This document shows, in pieces, positions 53,719-62,094 of a stretch of DNA of 64,000 bases. The DNA comes from Mesorhizobium sp. WSM4313 (GTDB lineage: Bacteria; Pseudomonadota; Alphaproteobacteria; Rhizobiales; Rhizobiaceae), in contig NZ_NSFT01000016.1 of assembly GCF_002294725.1 (NCBI RefSeq), positions 1 through 64,000 of the forward strand. Direction: 5' to 3'. Every line of letters starts with the position of its first letter. Within the stretch, counting starts at the first letter, position 1. The translations under genes were made by a program, and so were the position numbers. The notes beneath the pieces were generated by a model that did no database searches, was not told where the DNA came from, and was given only the letters and a program-made list of their open reading frames with translations.

Positions 53719-54123
53719 ATGAAGATCGACGGCGGATGCCATTGCGGCGCCATCGCCTATGAAGCGGAGGTCGATCCGGAAAAGACCTCGATCTGCCACT
53801 GCACCGACTGCCAGCAGCTGACCGGCACGGCCTTTCGCGTGACGGTTCCGGCGCCGGAAAGCGACTACCGTATTACCCGCGGCGCGCCGAAGGTCTATAT
53901 CAAGACCGGGTCGAGCGGCGCCAGGCGGGCGCAGGGCTTTTGCGGCGAGTGCGGATCGCACCTCTATGCCACGTCGGTGGGAGATGGGCCCAAGATCTAC
54001 GGCATCAGGGTCGGCACGGCGCGTCAGCGCGAGGAACTCGTCCCGAAAAAACAGGTCTGGCACCGTTCGGCCTTGCATTGGCTGCTGGAGTTTGAAGGCA
54101 TGGCGACCATCGAGGAGCAGTAG
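53719..54123 (+). CDS. GFA family zinc-binding protein
   Basis: The 134-residue protein shows the GFA/CENP-V fold zinc ligands GGCHCGAI, CHCTDCQQLTGTAFR and FCGECGSHLY. Family members act on glutathione-formaldehyde or similar thiol adducts, though most are uncharacterised. AGGAGGAAGG precedes the ATG at 53719. It lies 35 bases after the CDF gene and may share its transcript. Confidence 0.92.
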   Translation: MKIDGGCHCGAIAYEAEVDPEKTSICHCTDCQQLTGTAFRVTVPAPESDYRITRGAPKVYIKTGSSGARRAQGFCGECGSHLYATSVGDGPKIYGIRVGTARQREELVPKKQVWHRSALHWLLEFEGMATIEEQ

Positions 54124-54182
54124 CACTGTCGGATCGGCCCGTTGACGGAAGCCTCGGCGATTGGCTGACTGTTTCGCGCCTT

Positions 54183-54254
54183 CGTCATCCTCGGGCATGA
54201 CCCGAAGATCCATGCCGTGACCGATATGAGGGGCTCGGCGGAGCAAAATTCTTA
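54183..54254. repeat. Partial and diverged copy of the family-B repeat
   Basis: cgtcatcctcgggcatgacccgaagatccatgccgtgacc ... cggcggagcaaaattct resembles the first half of the repeats at 27375, 28897 and 30879, including the gagca.aattct core. The right half is missing. Confidence 0.55.
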
Positions 54255-54372
54255 GCCGTCTCAATGCGTTAGCCTCATGGCATGCAAGTGATCGGCGTTC
54301 CAGACAATCTCCAAGGGATGCGACCTCGCCAGCGAAGGAAGAATCGGTCGTTCCAACGTCGGCGTCGAGCGA

Positions 54373-55626
54373 CTACTCGTCGCCCTCGACGACGCGCAGC
54401 CTGAGCTGACCCGTCTTGGAGTCTGCTACCCGCGAACCGCCTTCGGCCTTTGGCGCGGCACCTCGTGCGGCCTCGGTCTCGCCTTCCGCGAATTCCAGCG
54501 CCTCGATCTTCTGGCCGCGCTTGGTCACCTTCGACGTCGACACCAGGATGTCGTCGATGTCGCGCGCCGCCTGGCCGAAATGTGTCTGCAGCCGACGTAC
54601 CCGCTCGTCGACCCGACCCACATCTTCCATCAGGCGGATGACCTCGCCCTGGATCAGATGCGCCTGCTCGCGCATGCGCGCGTCCTTGAGGATCGCCTGG
54701 ATCACCTGGATCGACAGCATCAGCAGCGAGGGCGAGACGATGACGACGCGAGCGCGATGCGCCTTCTGCACCACCGCCTCGAAATTCTCATGGATCTCGG
54801 CGAACACCGATTCCGACGGCACGAACATGAAGGCGGTGTCCTGTGTCTCGCCCTGGATCAGGTATTTTTCGGCGATATCGCGGATATGCACCTCGATGTC
54901 GCGGCGGAAAGCCTGCGCCGCCGCCTTCTGCATGGCCTCGCCCTCGGCTGCGCGGATGGCGTTCCACGCCTCCAGCGGAAACTTGGCGTCGATGGCGAGT
55001 GACGGCGCGCCGTTGGGCATCCGCACCAGGCAATCGGGCCGGCTGCCGTTGGAGAGGCTGGCCTGGAACTCGTAGGCGCCGTGCGGCAGGCCGTCGGCGA
55101 CGATCGCCTCCATCCGCGACTGGCCGAAGGCGCCGCGCGTCTGCTTGTTGGAGAGGATCGCCTGCAGCTGCACGACCTGGCCGGCCAAGGACTGGATGTT
55201 GCCTTGCGCGGTGTCGATCACCGCCAGCCGCTCCTGCAGCTTGGCCAGGCTCTCATGCGTCGACTTGGTCTGCTCGGCCATGGTCTGGCCGAGACGCCCG
55301 GTCATGGCGTCGAGCCGTTGTCCGAGCGACTGGGTGAGCTCGGCCTGCCGCGCCCCGAACACCTCGGCGATCGCCCCCATGCGCCCCTGCATCTCGGCCT
55401 GCGCTTGCATGATGTCGGCCATCCTTGCCTCAGCATCGCGGGCATGGTCGGCGGCTTCGGCGGCCGCCGCCGCGCGTGCCCCGGCCGCGCGCCACAAGGC
55501 GACGACGAGCGCCACGGACAGCGCAAGCAGAAGGATCGCGCCGAAAGCCAGCGCCTGGCCAAGCGTCACGGTCGTGGCGCCAAGCCGCGCGATGGGCTCG
55601 GAAAGGACGGAGGTCATGTCGTTCAT
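54373..55626 (-). CDS. rmuC: DNA recombination protein RmuC homologue
   Basis: The 417-residue protein has one N-terminal membrane anchor (LAFGAILLLALSVALVVALW), a long coiled coil (about residues 45-150) and the RmuC nuclease-like domain. Visible there are FQASLSNGSRPDCLVRMPNGAPSLAIDAKFPLEAW, DTAFMFVPSESVFAEI and VSPSLLMLSIQVIQAI. RmuC limits inversions at short repeats. The start at 55626 is chosen over an in-frame codon upstream and an ATG nine bases downstream. It is divergent from def (gap about 100 bases). Confidence 0.93.
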   Translation of the reverse strand: MNDMTSVLSEPIARLGATTVTLGQALAFGAILLLALSVALVVALWRAAGARAAAAAEAADHARDAEARMADIMQAQAEMQGRMGAIAEVFGARQAELTQSLGQRLDAMTGRLGQTMAEQTKSTHESLAKLQERLAVIDTAQGNIQSLAGQVVQLQAILSNKQTRGAFGQSRMEAIVADGLPHGAYEFQASLSNGSRPDCLVRMPNGAPSLAIDAKFPLEAWNAIRAAEGEAMQKAAAQAFRRDIEVHIRDIAEKYLIQGETQDTAFMFVPSESVFAEIHENFEAVVQKAHRARVVIVSPSLLMLSIQVIQAILKDARMREQAHLIQGEVIRLMEDVGRVDERVRRLQTHFGQAARDIDDILVSTSKVTKRGQKIEALEFAEGETEAARGAAPKAEGGSRVADSKTGQLRLRVVEGDE

Positions 55627-55729
55627 TTGGGCAGCATAACCGATTCGGCCTCCTGGCACAGATCAAAACGTGAACAGGTCAAAGATGCCCCGGTTGACGC
55701 TTTTCAAGCGAGGTCTTAGGTGAGACGCC

Positions 55730-56260
55730 ATGTCGATCAAGCCGCTCATCATCCTTCCCGATCCCGTCCTGCGCCAGGTTTCCAAGCCGGTCGAGCGCGT
55801 CGATGCCGATTTGCGCAAGCTGGCCGACGACATGCTGGAGACCATGTATGACGCGCCGGGCATCGGCCTCGCGGCGATCCAGGTCGGCGAGCCGCGGCGG
55901 CTGCTGGTCATAGACCTTGCCAAGGAAGGCGAGGAGCCTCAGCCGCATGTCTTCATCAATCCGGAAGTGCTCGAAAGTTCCGACCAGCGGTCCGTCTATG
56001 AGGAAGGCTGCCTGTCGATCCCCGACTATTACGCTGAGGTCGAGCGCCCGGCTTCGGTGCGGGTGAAGTATCTCGACCGCGACGGCAAGCTGCAGGAGAT
56101 GCAGGCGGAAGGCCTGATGGCCACCTGCCTGCAGCACGAGATCGACCATCTCAACGGCGTTTTGTTCATCGACCACATCTCGAAGCTCAAGCGCGACATG
56201 GTGGTGCGGAAGTTCAAGAAGCTCGCCAAGGACAAGGCGCCGGGCAAGATGGTGGGCTAG
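55730..56260 (+). CDS. def: Peptide deformylase
   Basis: The 176-residue metalloenzyme removes the formyl group from nascent N-termini. The three family motifs are clear: GIGLAAIQVG (about 44-53), EGCLSIP (Cys ligand, about 93-99) and QHEIDHLNG (His ligands and Glu, about 135-143). Length fits type 1 PDF. It is followed by a small gene and then fmt, the usual def-fmt pairing. Confidence 0.98.
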   Translation: MSIKPLIILPDPVLRQVSKPVERVDADLRKLADDMLETMYDAPGIGLAAIQVGEPRRLLVIDLAKEGEEPQPHVFINPEVLESSDQRSVYEEGCLSIPDYYAEVERPASVRVKYLDRDGKLQEMQAEGLMATCLQHEIDHLNGVLFIDHISKLKRDMVVRKFKKLAKDKAPGKMVG

Positions 56261-56317
56261 GCGACGCCTTTCCGCGCCTGAAAGAACCCTGGATCATGAT
56301 ATCAGTCGAAGGTTTCG

Positions 56318-56497
56318 ATGGGCGACACCCCGATCAGCAACATTCCTGAACCTAGCCCAAAGCCACAAGTCTCCACATGGGATGCGATCCGCAGCGCATT
56401 CGTGTCTGAAGACACGATCAGCGACGAATTTGCCGATATGATGAATGAGATCGAGGCTCAGAGGAAGCGCGATTTCGGCCGCGATTTCGACGATTGA
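56318..56497 (+). CDS. Small acidic protein between def and fmt, unknown
   Basis: The 59-residue protein begins MGDTPISNIPEPSPKPQVSTW. It has a Pro-rich N-terminus and a charged helical C-terminus (SDEFADMMNEIEAQRKRDFG). AAGG lies five bases before the ATG. The composition resembles short type II antitoxins, but no toxin gene is adjacent, so this is only a suggestion. It lies between def and fmt in the same direction, with 57 bases on each side. Confidence 0.5.
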   Translation: MGDTPISNIPEPSPKPQVSTWDAIRSAFVSEDTISDEFADMMNEIEAQRKRDFGRDFDD

Positions 56498-56554
56498 TCG
56501 AGATTCGCGAAAGCAAGCGCCAAAGCGGGCGGTAGGAAGAGGAGCACATCCGTC

Positions 56555-57490
56555 ATGCCGCTTCGCGTCATCTTCATGGGCACGCCGGATTTCTCCGTGC
56601 CGACCTTGCGCGCCATCGCCGAGGCCGGCCACGAGATCGCGGCCGTCTACACCCAGCCGCCGCGCGCCGCCGGCCGGCGCGGGCTGGAGCTGACGCCCTC
56701 GCCGGTGCAGCGCGAGGCGGAGCGGCTGGGGCTCGACGTTCGGACGCCGACGTCGCTGAAAAGCGAGGCCGAGCAGCAGGCTTTTGCCGCCTTGCAGGCC
56801 GATGTCGCGGTGGTCGTCGCCTACGGCCTGCTGCTGCCGAAAGCCGTTCTGGACGCGCCAAGGCTGGGCTGCCTCAACGGCCATGCCTCGCTTTTGCCAC
56901 GCTGGCGTGGTGCTGCTCCCATCCAGCGCGCCATCATGGCCGGCGATACCGAGACCGGCATGATGGTCATGAAGATGGAAGAGGGTCTGGACACCGGGCC
57001 GGTGGCAATGGTTGAAAAAGTCGCCATCGCGCCCGACATGACAGCCGGCGAATTGCATGACCGACTGATGGTTCAAGCCGCCTCGCTGATGGTTGAGGCG
57101 CTCGCGCAGTTGGGGATAAATTGTCTGACATTTACCCAACAGGCAACGGCAGGGGTGACCTACGCCCGAAAGATCGATAAATCGGAGACACGCGTAGACT
57201 GGACGCGGCCTTCTGGCGAAGTCCACAATCACATTCGCGGCCTCTCGCCCTTTCCGGGCGCGTGGTGCGAGGTCGACATTGGCGGCCGCATGGAGCGGCT
57301 GAAACTGCTTCGCTCGACGCTCTCGGATGGCGTCGGCGAGTCGGGAGGAATTCTCGATGACCGGCTGACGGTCGCCTGCGGGACAGGCGCGGTCAGGCTG
57401 GTCGAAGTTCAACGGGCGGGCGGAAAGCCTGCCACTGCGCAGGAGTTTTTGCGCGGAGCCAAGATCGAAAAAGGAACGAAACTCACATGA
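56555..57490 (+). CDS. fmt: Methionyl-tRNA formyltransferase
   Basis: The 311-residue enzyme formylates initiator Met-tRNA. It begins LRVIFMGTPDFSVPTLRAI and has the catalytic segment LNGHASLLPRWRGAAPIQRAIMAGD (Asn-His) and TGMMVMKMEEGLDTGPV (Asp). The C-terminal tRNA-binding domain follows (YARKIDKSETRVDWTRP). AGGAAGAGGAG precedes the ATG. Its stop overlaps the GNAT gene start (ATGA). Confidence 0.98.
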   Translation: MPLRVIFMGTPDFSVPTLRAIAEAGHEIAAVYTQPPRAAGRRGLELTPSPVQREAERLGLDVRTPTSLKSEAEQQAFAALQADVAVVVAYGLLLPKAVLDAPRLGCLNGHASLLPRWRGAAPIQRAIMAGDTETGMMVMKMEEGLDTGPVAMVEKVAIAPDMTAGELHDRLMVQAASLMVEALAQLGINCLTFTQQATAGVTYARKIDKSETRVDWTRPSGEVHNHIRGLSPFPGAWCEVDIGGRMERLKLLRSTLSDGVGESGGILDDRLTVACGTGAVRLVEVQRAGGKPATAQEFLRGAKIEKGTKLT

Positions 57491-57993
57491 GCATGATGTC
57501 GATACGCGCGGCGACGCCGCGGGATCGCGAGGCGATCCGCCTCGTCGAAGAACATGCCTTTGGCCAGCAGGCGGAAGCCGGCCTGGTCGACGCGCTTGTC
57601 ACCGGCGGTGATGCCGTCGTCGAGCTGGTTGCGGAGGAAGACGGGCAGGTCGTCGGCCATATTCTTTTCTCGCGACTGTTCGTTCAGAACGGCACCAAGC
57701 AGTTCGCCGCCGTCGCGCTGGCGCCGCTGGCGGTCGAGCCGTCGTTCCACGGCACCGGCATCGGCGGCGCGCTGATTCGCGAAGCGCATGTCCGCCTCAA
57801 GGAAGCCGGCGAGATGCTGGCCGTGGTGCTGGGCGATCCGGTCTATTATGGCCGCTTCGGGTACGCCCATGCGCGCGCCGCAGGATTCGAGAGCGAGTAT
57901 CAGGGCGAGGCGCTGCAGGCGCTGGCCTGGGGCGACGCGCCCGAGACCGGGAGGCTGGTCTACGCTTCCGCCTTTACCGCTTTAGCCGCCTAG
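57487..57993 (+). CDS. GNAT family N-acetyltransferase
   Basis: The 168-residue protein has the GNAT fold: N-terminal IRAATPRDREAIRLVEEHAF, VVGHILFSRLFV, then the acetyl-CoA loop LAVEPSFHGTGIGGALIREAH and VVLGDPVYYGRFGYAHA. It resembles the YhbS-like subgroup. It overlaps fmt by four bases and precedes truA by 23 bases, in a translation-related operon. Substrate unknown. Confidence 0.9.
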   Translation: MSMMSIRAATPRDREAIRLVEEHAFGQQAEAGLVDALVTGGDAVVELVAEEDGQVVGHILFSRLFVQNGTKQFAAVALAPLAVEPSFHGTGIGGALIREAHVRLKEAGEMLAVVLGDPVYYGRFGYAHARAAGFESEYQGEALQALAWGDAPETGRLVYASAFTALAA

Positions 57994-58016
57994 GCGAGCG
58001 GCAAGCGCCGCAGGAC

Positions 58017-58772
58017 ATGCCGCGTTTTCGGCTCGATATCGAATATGACGGCAGCCAATTCGCCGGCTGGCAGCATCAGGCCGACCAGCCCTCGGTGCAG
58101 CAGGCGATCGAGCAGGCGATAGAGAAGTTCTGCGGCGAAGAGGTAAGAATACGTGCCGCCGGCCGCACCGATGCCGGCGTGCACGCCACCGCGCAGGTCG
58201 CCCATGTCGACCTGGCCAAAGCGTGGTCGGGCGACAAGGTGCGCGACGCCGTCAACGCGCATCTGCATGCGGCCGGCACGCGTGTCGCCATTCTGAAGGC
58301 TGCCGTCGTCGCCGACGGTTTCGACGCGCGGTTTTCCGCCACCGGCCGGCATTATCTTTATCGCATCCTCAACCGCCGGGCGCCGGCGGCGCTGGAAAAG
58401 GGCAAGGTCTGGTGGGTGCCGAAGCGGCTCGACGCCGAGGCCATGCATGAGGCTGCCAAGGTGCTGCTCGGAAAGCATGACTTCACCACCTTCCGCTCAA
58501 CCCAGTGCCAGGCCGAAAGCCCGGTCCGCACGCTTGATCGCCTCGACGTCAGCCGCGATGGAGACTTCATCGAGCTGCGCAGCTCGGCGCGCTCTTTTCT
58601 GCACAACCAGGTTCGCTCGATGGTCGGCTCGCTGAAGCGCGTCGGCGACGGCTCCTGGAGCGCCGCCGATCTCAAGGCGGCGCTCGAAGCGCGCGACCGC
58701 GCCGCCTGCGGCCAGGTAGCGCCGCCGGACGGGTTGTTTCTTGTCGGGGTGGATTATCCGGAAGGCGTCTGA
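58017..58772 (+). CDS. truA: tRNA pseudouridine(38-40) synthase
   Basis: The 251-residue enzyme begins RFRLDIEYDGSQFAGWQHQ and has the catalytic aspartate in AAGRTDAGVHATAQVAHV. The conserved FSATGRHYLYRI and FLHNQVRSMVGSL are also present. It modifies the anticodon arm of many tRNAs. Fourth gene after def in the same direction. Confidence 0.98.
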   Translation: MPRFRLDIEYDGSQFAGWQHQADQPSVQQAIEQAIEKFCGEEVRIRAAGRTDAGVHATAQVAHVDLAKAWSGDKVRDAVNAHLHAAGTRVAILKAAVVADGFDARFSATGRHYLYRILNRRAPAALEKGKVWWVPKRLDAEAMHEAAKVLLGKHDFTTFRSTQCQAESPVRTLDRLDVSRDGDFIELRSSARSFLHNQVRSMVGSLKRVGDGSWSAADLKAALEARDRAACGQVAPPDGLFLVGVDYPEGV

Positions 58773-58793
58773 GCGCGGTCTCGATCAGCCGCT

Positions 58794-59081
58794 TCACGGT
58801 TTCTTCTGCGAGTGGGTCTCGTGGCGCTTGCGCGCCCGTTGGGCCATTTCCGCAGGCGAAATGACTTTGCCAGGGTTTGTCTTCAACGCATCATAGGTCG
58901 GTGCGACTTCCTCGCGGAGCCAGCGCTCCACCGCGGCGTCGCGCTCCTGAAGGGCGCGAAGCCCAGCGCGGATGACTTCGCTGCTAGTCGCATACGTGCC
59001 CGAGCGGACGAGTTGATCGATGAAGGCGGCTTGCTCCGCCGGCAGGCTGAAGATGCATCTTTCGGTGTCGGGCAGGATCAA
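58794..59081 (-). CDS. ParD-like ribbon-helix-helix antitoxin without an adjacent toxin
   Basis: The 95-residue protein has a ribbon-helix-helix N-terminus of the CopG/ParD type (FSLPAEQAAFIDQLVRSGTYATSSEVIRAGLRALQERD) and a charged C-terminal tail that in ParD wraps the toxin. No ParE-like frame is found on either side: the next gene downstream is truA, convergent, 21 bases away. It overlaps the upstream membrane-protein stop by four bases. It is either an orphan antitoxin or has been recruited as a regulator. Confidence 0.82.
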   Translation of the reverse strand: MILPDTERCIFSLPAEQAAFIDQLVRSGTYATSSEVIRAGLRALQERDAAVERWLREEVAPTYDALKTNPGKVISPAEMAQRARKRHETHSQKKP

Positions 59082-59683
59082 CCCGTCGTGCCGTCCGGTA
59101 TGTCGATGCCGAGCAGCGCCTGCAGGCCGAACAGGACCAGCAGCGAGGCAACGAACATGCCGATGAACACGGTCGTGCCCACCGCGGCGCCTTTGCCGAT
59201 GGTTGTATTGGTCATGCGCCAGGTCAGCACCATCGACAGGGCGAACAGCGCCAGCGATACCAGGCTGCTGACCTCGCTGGCGGAAGGCAGGAGCAGCCTG
59301 AGCAGCGCCGAGGGCAGCATCAGCCAGGCGATGATCGCCGACGCCCAGTTGGACGCGACGACATAGTGGACGAAGCGGCCGCCGATGCCGGCGCGGGGCG
59401 CCACCAGCGCAAGTACGACCAGCGGCAGCACCCAGGAGCCGATATCGACGGTCGCCAGCCTTACCAGCATGCCGAGGCGCCCGGCGAAGGCATCGGGGTC
59501 GCCGACCTCATTGGCTATCCCGACCCAGCCGACGATCAGCGCCGGCGCCGCCACGACGATGGCAAAGAAGGAATTCCAGAAACCGTCGGCCGAAAGGTCG
59601 AGCAGGCGCAGGCCATCAGCCTTGCCGAACATCAGCCGCCAGGCGCCGGCCAGCGAAGCATAGGTTTCGTCTGCCGAAAGCAT
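59078..59683 (-). CDS. Integral membrane protein downstream of dapE, unknown
   Basis: The 201-residue protein has a short N-terminal amphipathic stretch and about five membrane segments (FFAIVVAAPALIVGWVGIA; WVLPLVVLALVAP; NWASAIIAWLMLPSALLRLLL; LVSLALFALSMVLTW; GTTVFIGMFVASLLVLFGL). A Yip1-like topology is possible but not certain. The ATG at 59683 is used; a GTG at 59689 overlapping the dapE stop as GTGA is also likely. Probably co-transcribed with dapE. Confidence 0.65.
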   Translation of the reverse strand: MLSADETYASLAGAWRLMFGKADGLRLLDLSADGFWNSFFAIVVAAPALIVGWVGIANEVGDPDAFAGRLGMLVRLATVDIGSWVLPLVVLALVAPRAGIGGRFVHYVVASNWASAIIAWLMLPSALLRLLLPSASEVSSLVSLALFALSMVLTWRMTNTTIGKGAAVGTTVFIGMFVASLLVLFGLQALLGIDIPDGTTG

Positions 59684-59685
59684 GG

Positions 59686-60885
59686 TCACGAAAGGCCTTG
59701 TCCGAACCAGTCTTCGATAAAGCGTTCGTAGATTTGCGTCAGCGTCTCGAGGTCGGCAAGCGCGACGCGCTCGTCCACCATATGCATGGTCTTGCCGACC
59801 AGCCCGAACTCGACCACAGGGCAATAATCCTTGATGAAGCGCGCGTCCGACGTGCCGCCGGAGGTGGAGAGCGCCGGCCTCTTGCCGACCACCGCCTTGA
59901 CCGAACCGCTCAGCGTATCGATCAGCTTGTCGTCGCGGGTGAGGAAGACATGGCTCGGCCGGTCGCGCCAGACAAGCTCGTAGTCGACCGGCGCCTTCTT
60001 GCCCGGCCGGTATTTCTTGCGCGCGGCGGCCTGGTCGAGCCGGTTGTGGATCTCGGACTGGACCGATTCGGCGTCCCAGGTGTCGTTGAAGCGGATGTTG
60101 AAAATGGCCGTCGCCTTCGCCGGGATGACGTTGGTCGCCGCATTGCCGACATCGATCGATGTCACTTCGAGGTTGGTCGGCTGGAAATCCTTTGTGCCCT
60201 TGTCGAACACCGGATGGAGCAGCGCGTCGACAAGGCTGATCAGGCCACGCACCGGATTGTCGGCAAGCTGCGGATAGGCGGCATGGCCCTGGCGTCCGTT
60301 GACGGTGACGCTGCCCGACAGCGAACCGCGCCGGCCGATCTTGATCATGTCGCCGAGCGCATCGGGATTGGTCGGCTCGCCGACGATCGAGGCGTCCCAC
60401 TTCTCGCCCTTGGCCGCTGCCCAGTCGAGCAGCTTGGTGGTGCCGTTGATGGCCGGACCTTCCTCATCGCCGGTGATCAGCAGCGACACCGAGCCTTTCG
60501 GGCCGCCATTCTGCGCGACATGGCGCGCAACCGCGGCGACGAAGCAGGCGATGCCGCCCTTCATGTCGACGGCGCCGCGGCCGTACATCTCGCCATTGGC
60601 GATTTCGGCGGCGAAGGGCGGATGCGTCCACGCCGCCTCGTCGCCCACCGGCACCACATCGGTATGGCCGGCAAACATCAGATGCGGGCCGTTGCCCGAG
60701 CGCCGCGCATAGAGATTTTCGATGTCCGGCGTGCCGTCTTCCGAGAAGATTGGGCGCTCGACCGAAAAGCCGAGCGGCTTCAGCATGTCTTCAAGCGCCG
60801 CAAGCGCGCCACCCTCGGCGGGCGTCACGGACGGGCAGCGGATCAGGGCGGCAAGATTCGCGGCGGGATCGGTAGGCAATGTCAT
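59686..60885 (-). CDS. dapE: Succinyl-diaminopimelate desuccinylase
   Basis: The 399-residue M20 family zinc hydrolase works in lysine/cell-wall diaminopimelate synthesis. Motifs are LMFAGHTDVVPVGD (His and Asp), GRGAVDMKGGIACFVAA, ITGDEEGPAINGT (Glu pair) and STSGGTSDARFI. The ATG at 60885 is preferred because MTLPTDPAANLAALIRCPSVTP is the usual DapE N-terminus; an upstream GTG adds 12 atypical residues. dapD lies about 2.3 kb further on the same strand. Confidence 0.96.
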   Translation of the reverse strand: MTLPTDPAANLAALIRCPSVTPAEGGALAALEDMLKPLGFSVERPIFSEDGTPDIENLYARRSGNGPHLMFAGHTDVVPVGDEAAWTHPPFAAEIANGEMYGRGAVDMKGGIACFVAAVARHVAQNGGPKGSVSLLITGDEEGPAINGTTKLLDWAAAKGEKWDASIVGEPTNPDALGDMIKIGRRGSLSGSVTVNGRQGHAAYPQLADNPVRGLISLVDALLHPVFDKGTKDFQPTNLEVTSIDVGNAATNVIPAKATAIFNIRFNDTWDAESVQSEIHNRLDQAAARKKYRPGKKAPVDYELVWRDRPSHVFLTRDDKLIDTLSGSVKAVVGKRPALSTSGGTSDARFIKDYCPVVEFGLVGKTMHMVDERVALADLETLTQIYERFIEDWFGQGLS

Positions 60886-60976
60886 GGGCAAAGCGATAGT
60901 CGAAAGCGTTTGTCGTGTCACGGTGGCAGATGATCGCCGCTCATGTCGCCGACAATATGGTTTTCATGACGGGTAA

Positions 60977-61025
60977 ATGCATGTCGCCCGCAAGTGTGCG
61001 GCGGTTCTGGGAGAGCGACATGCAT
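60977..61025. repeat. Palindromic repeat family C, copy 2
   Basis: atgcatgtcgc (60977-60987) and gcgacatgcat (61015-61025) are exact inverted copies around cccgcaagtgtgcggcggttctgggaga. The left half matches 43541-43598. It lies between the divergent dapE and ketopantoate-reductase-like genes. Confidence 0.75.
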
Positions 61026-61059
61026 AATAGTAAGGTGCGGGCCAGGCGAGGACGAGCGC

Positions 61060-62094
61060 ATGGCCCGTGAAACGAAGACGATCGCAATAGCCGGCGCCGG
61101 CAGCATCGGCTGCTATGTCGGCGGCTGCCTGGCGCTCGCCGGACGCAAGGTCGTCTTCCTCGGCCGCGGCCGTGTCGTCGCGGCCATGCGCGAAAGCGGG
61201 CTGCGCGTCAGCGATCTTGACGGCCGCGAACGCCGCATCGAAGCGCAAGCGATTTCGGCCTCCGACGATCCGGCGGCAGCGCTCCCCAATGCGGATGTCA
61301 TCCTGGTGACGGTGAAGAGCGGCGCGACCGGGGAGATGGCCGGGCTGGTCGCCGCCCACGGACGCCCTGATGCCGTGGTGGTCAGCCTGCAGAACGGCGT
61401 CGACAATACGGACAGGCTGCGCGCCGCGCTTCCTGGACAGCGTGTGCTGACCGGCATGGTGATGTTCAACGTCGTCCTGTCGCCCGATGGCGAGGCGCCG
61501 TTGCGTGCGCACCGCGCCAGCCAGGGCGAGGTGATGATCGACGACGGCGTCGACGGCCTTGTCGATCTGCTCGACGTCGATGGGCTTGCCGTCGAAGCGC
61601 GAGCCGACATGAAAGCGGTGCAGTGGAGCAAATTGCTGATGAACCTCAACAATGCCCTCGTCGCGCTTTCCGACCTGCCGCTGGCGAAGCAATTGGCCGA
61701 CCGAAGCTGGCGCGTCATCCTGGCCGGCCAGATCGACGAAGCGCTCGCCGCTATGCGAGCGGCGGGCATAGCGCCTGCGCGCATCACCGGCCTGCCGCCA
61801 TCGCTGCTGCCGAAAGTGCTGCGGCTGCCCGACTGGCTGTTCGGGCTTCTGGCGCGTCGCATGCTTGCGATCGACCCTCAAGCGCGCTCGTCGATGTGGG
61901 ACGACCTGAAACACGGCCGCCCGACCGAGATCGACGAATTGCAAGGCGCGATTATTCGCCTGGCCAGGCAAACAGGCATCCCGACACCGATCAACGAACG
62001 CATCAGCGCGCTGGTGCGTCAGGCGGAAGCGGAAAAGCGCGGTCCGCCCGGGCTCGGGGCGGAAGCGGTCGGCGGCGGTCGTCGATCAGCGTGA
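61060..62094 (+). CDS. 2-dehydropantoate 2-reductase family protein (PanE/ApbA-like)
   Basis: The 344-residue protein starts with an NADP-binding IAIAGAGSIGCYVGG. It has VTVKSGATGEMAGLV, VVSLQNGVDNTDRL, and the C-terminal WSKLLMNLNNALVALSDLP and RSSMWDDLKHGRPTEIDELQGAII, which match the ketopantoate reductase fold. Pantothenate synthesis is the family-level role; other oxoacids are possible in paralogues. GAGG lies eight bases before the ATG at 61060. The last 92 bases overlap the convergent gene at 62003. Confidence 0.88.
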   Translation: MARETKTIAIAGAGSIGCYVGGCLALAGRKVVFLGRGRVVAAMRESGLRVSDLDGRERRIEAQAISASDDPAAALPNADVILVTVKSGATGEMAGLVAAHGRPDAVVVSLQNGVDNTDRLRAALPGQRVLTGMVMFNVVLSPDGEAPLRAHRASQGEVMIDDGVDGLVDLLDVDGLAVEARADMKAVQWSKLLMNLNNALVALSDLPLAKQLADRSWRVILAGQIDEALAAMRAAGIAPARITGLPPSLLPKVLRLPDWLFGLLARRMLAIDPQARSSMWDDLKHGRPTEIDELQGAIIRLARQTGIPTPINERISALVRQAEAEKRGPPGLGAEAVGGGRRSA

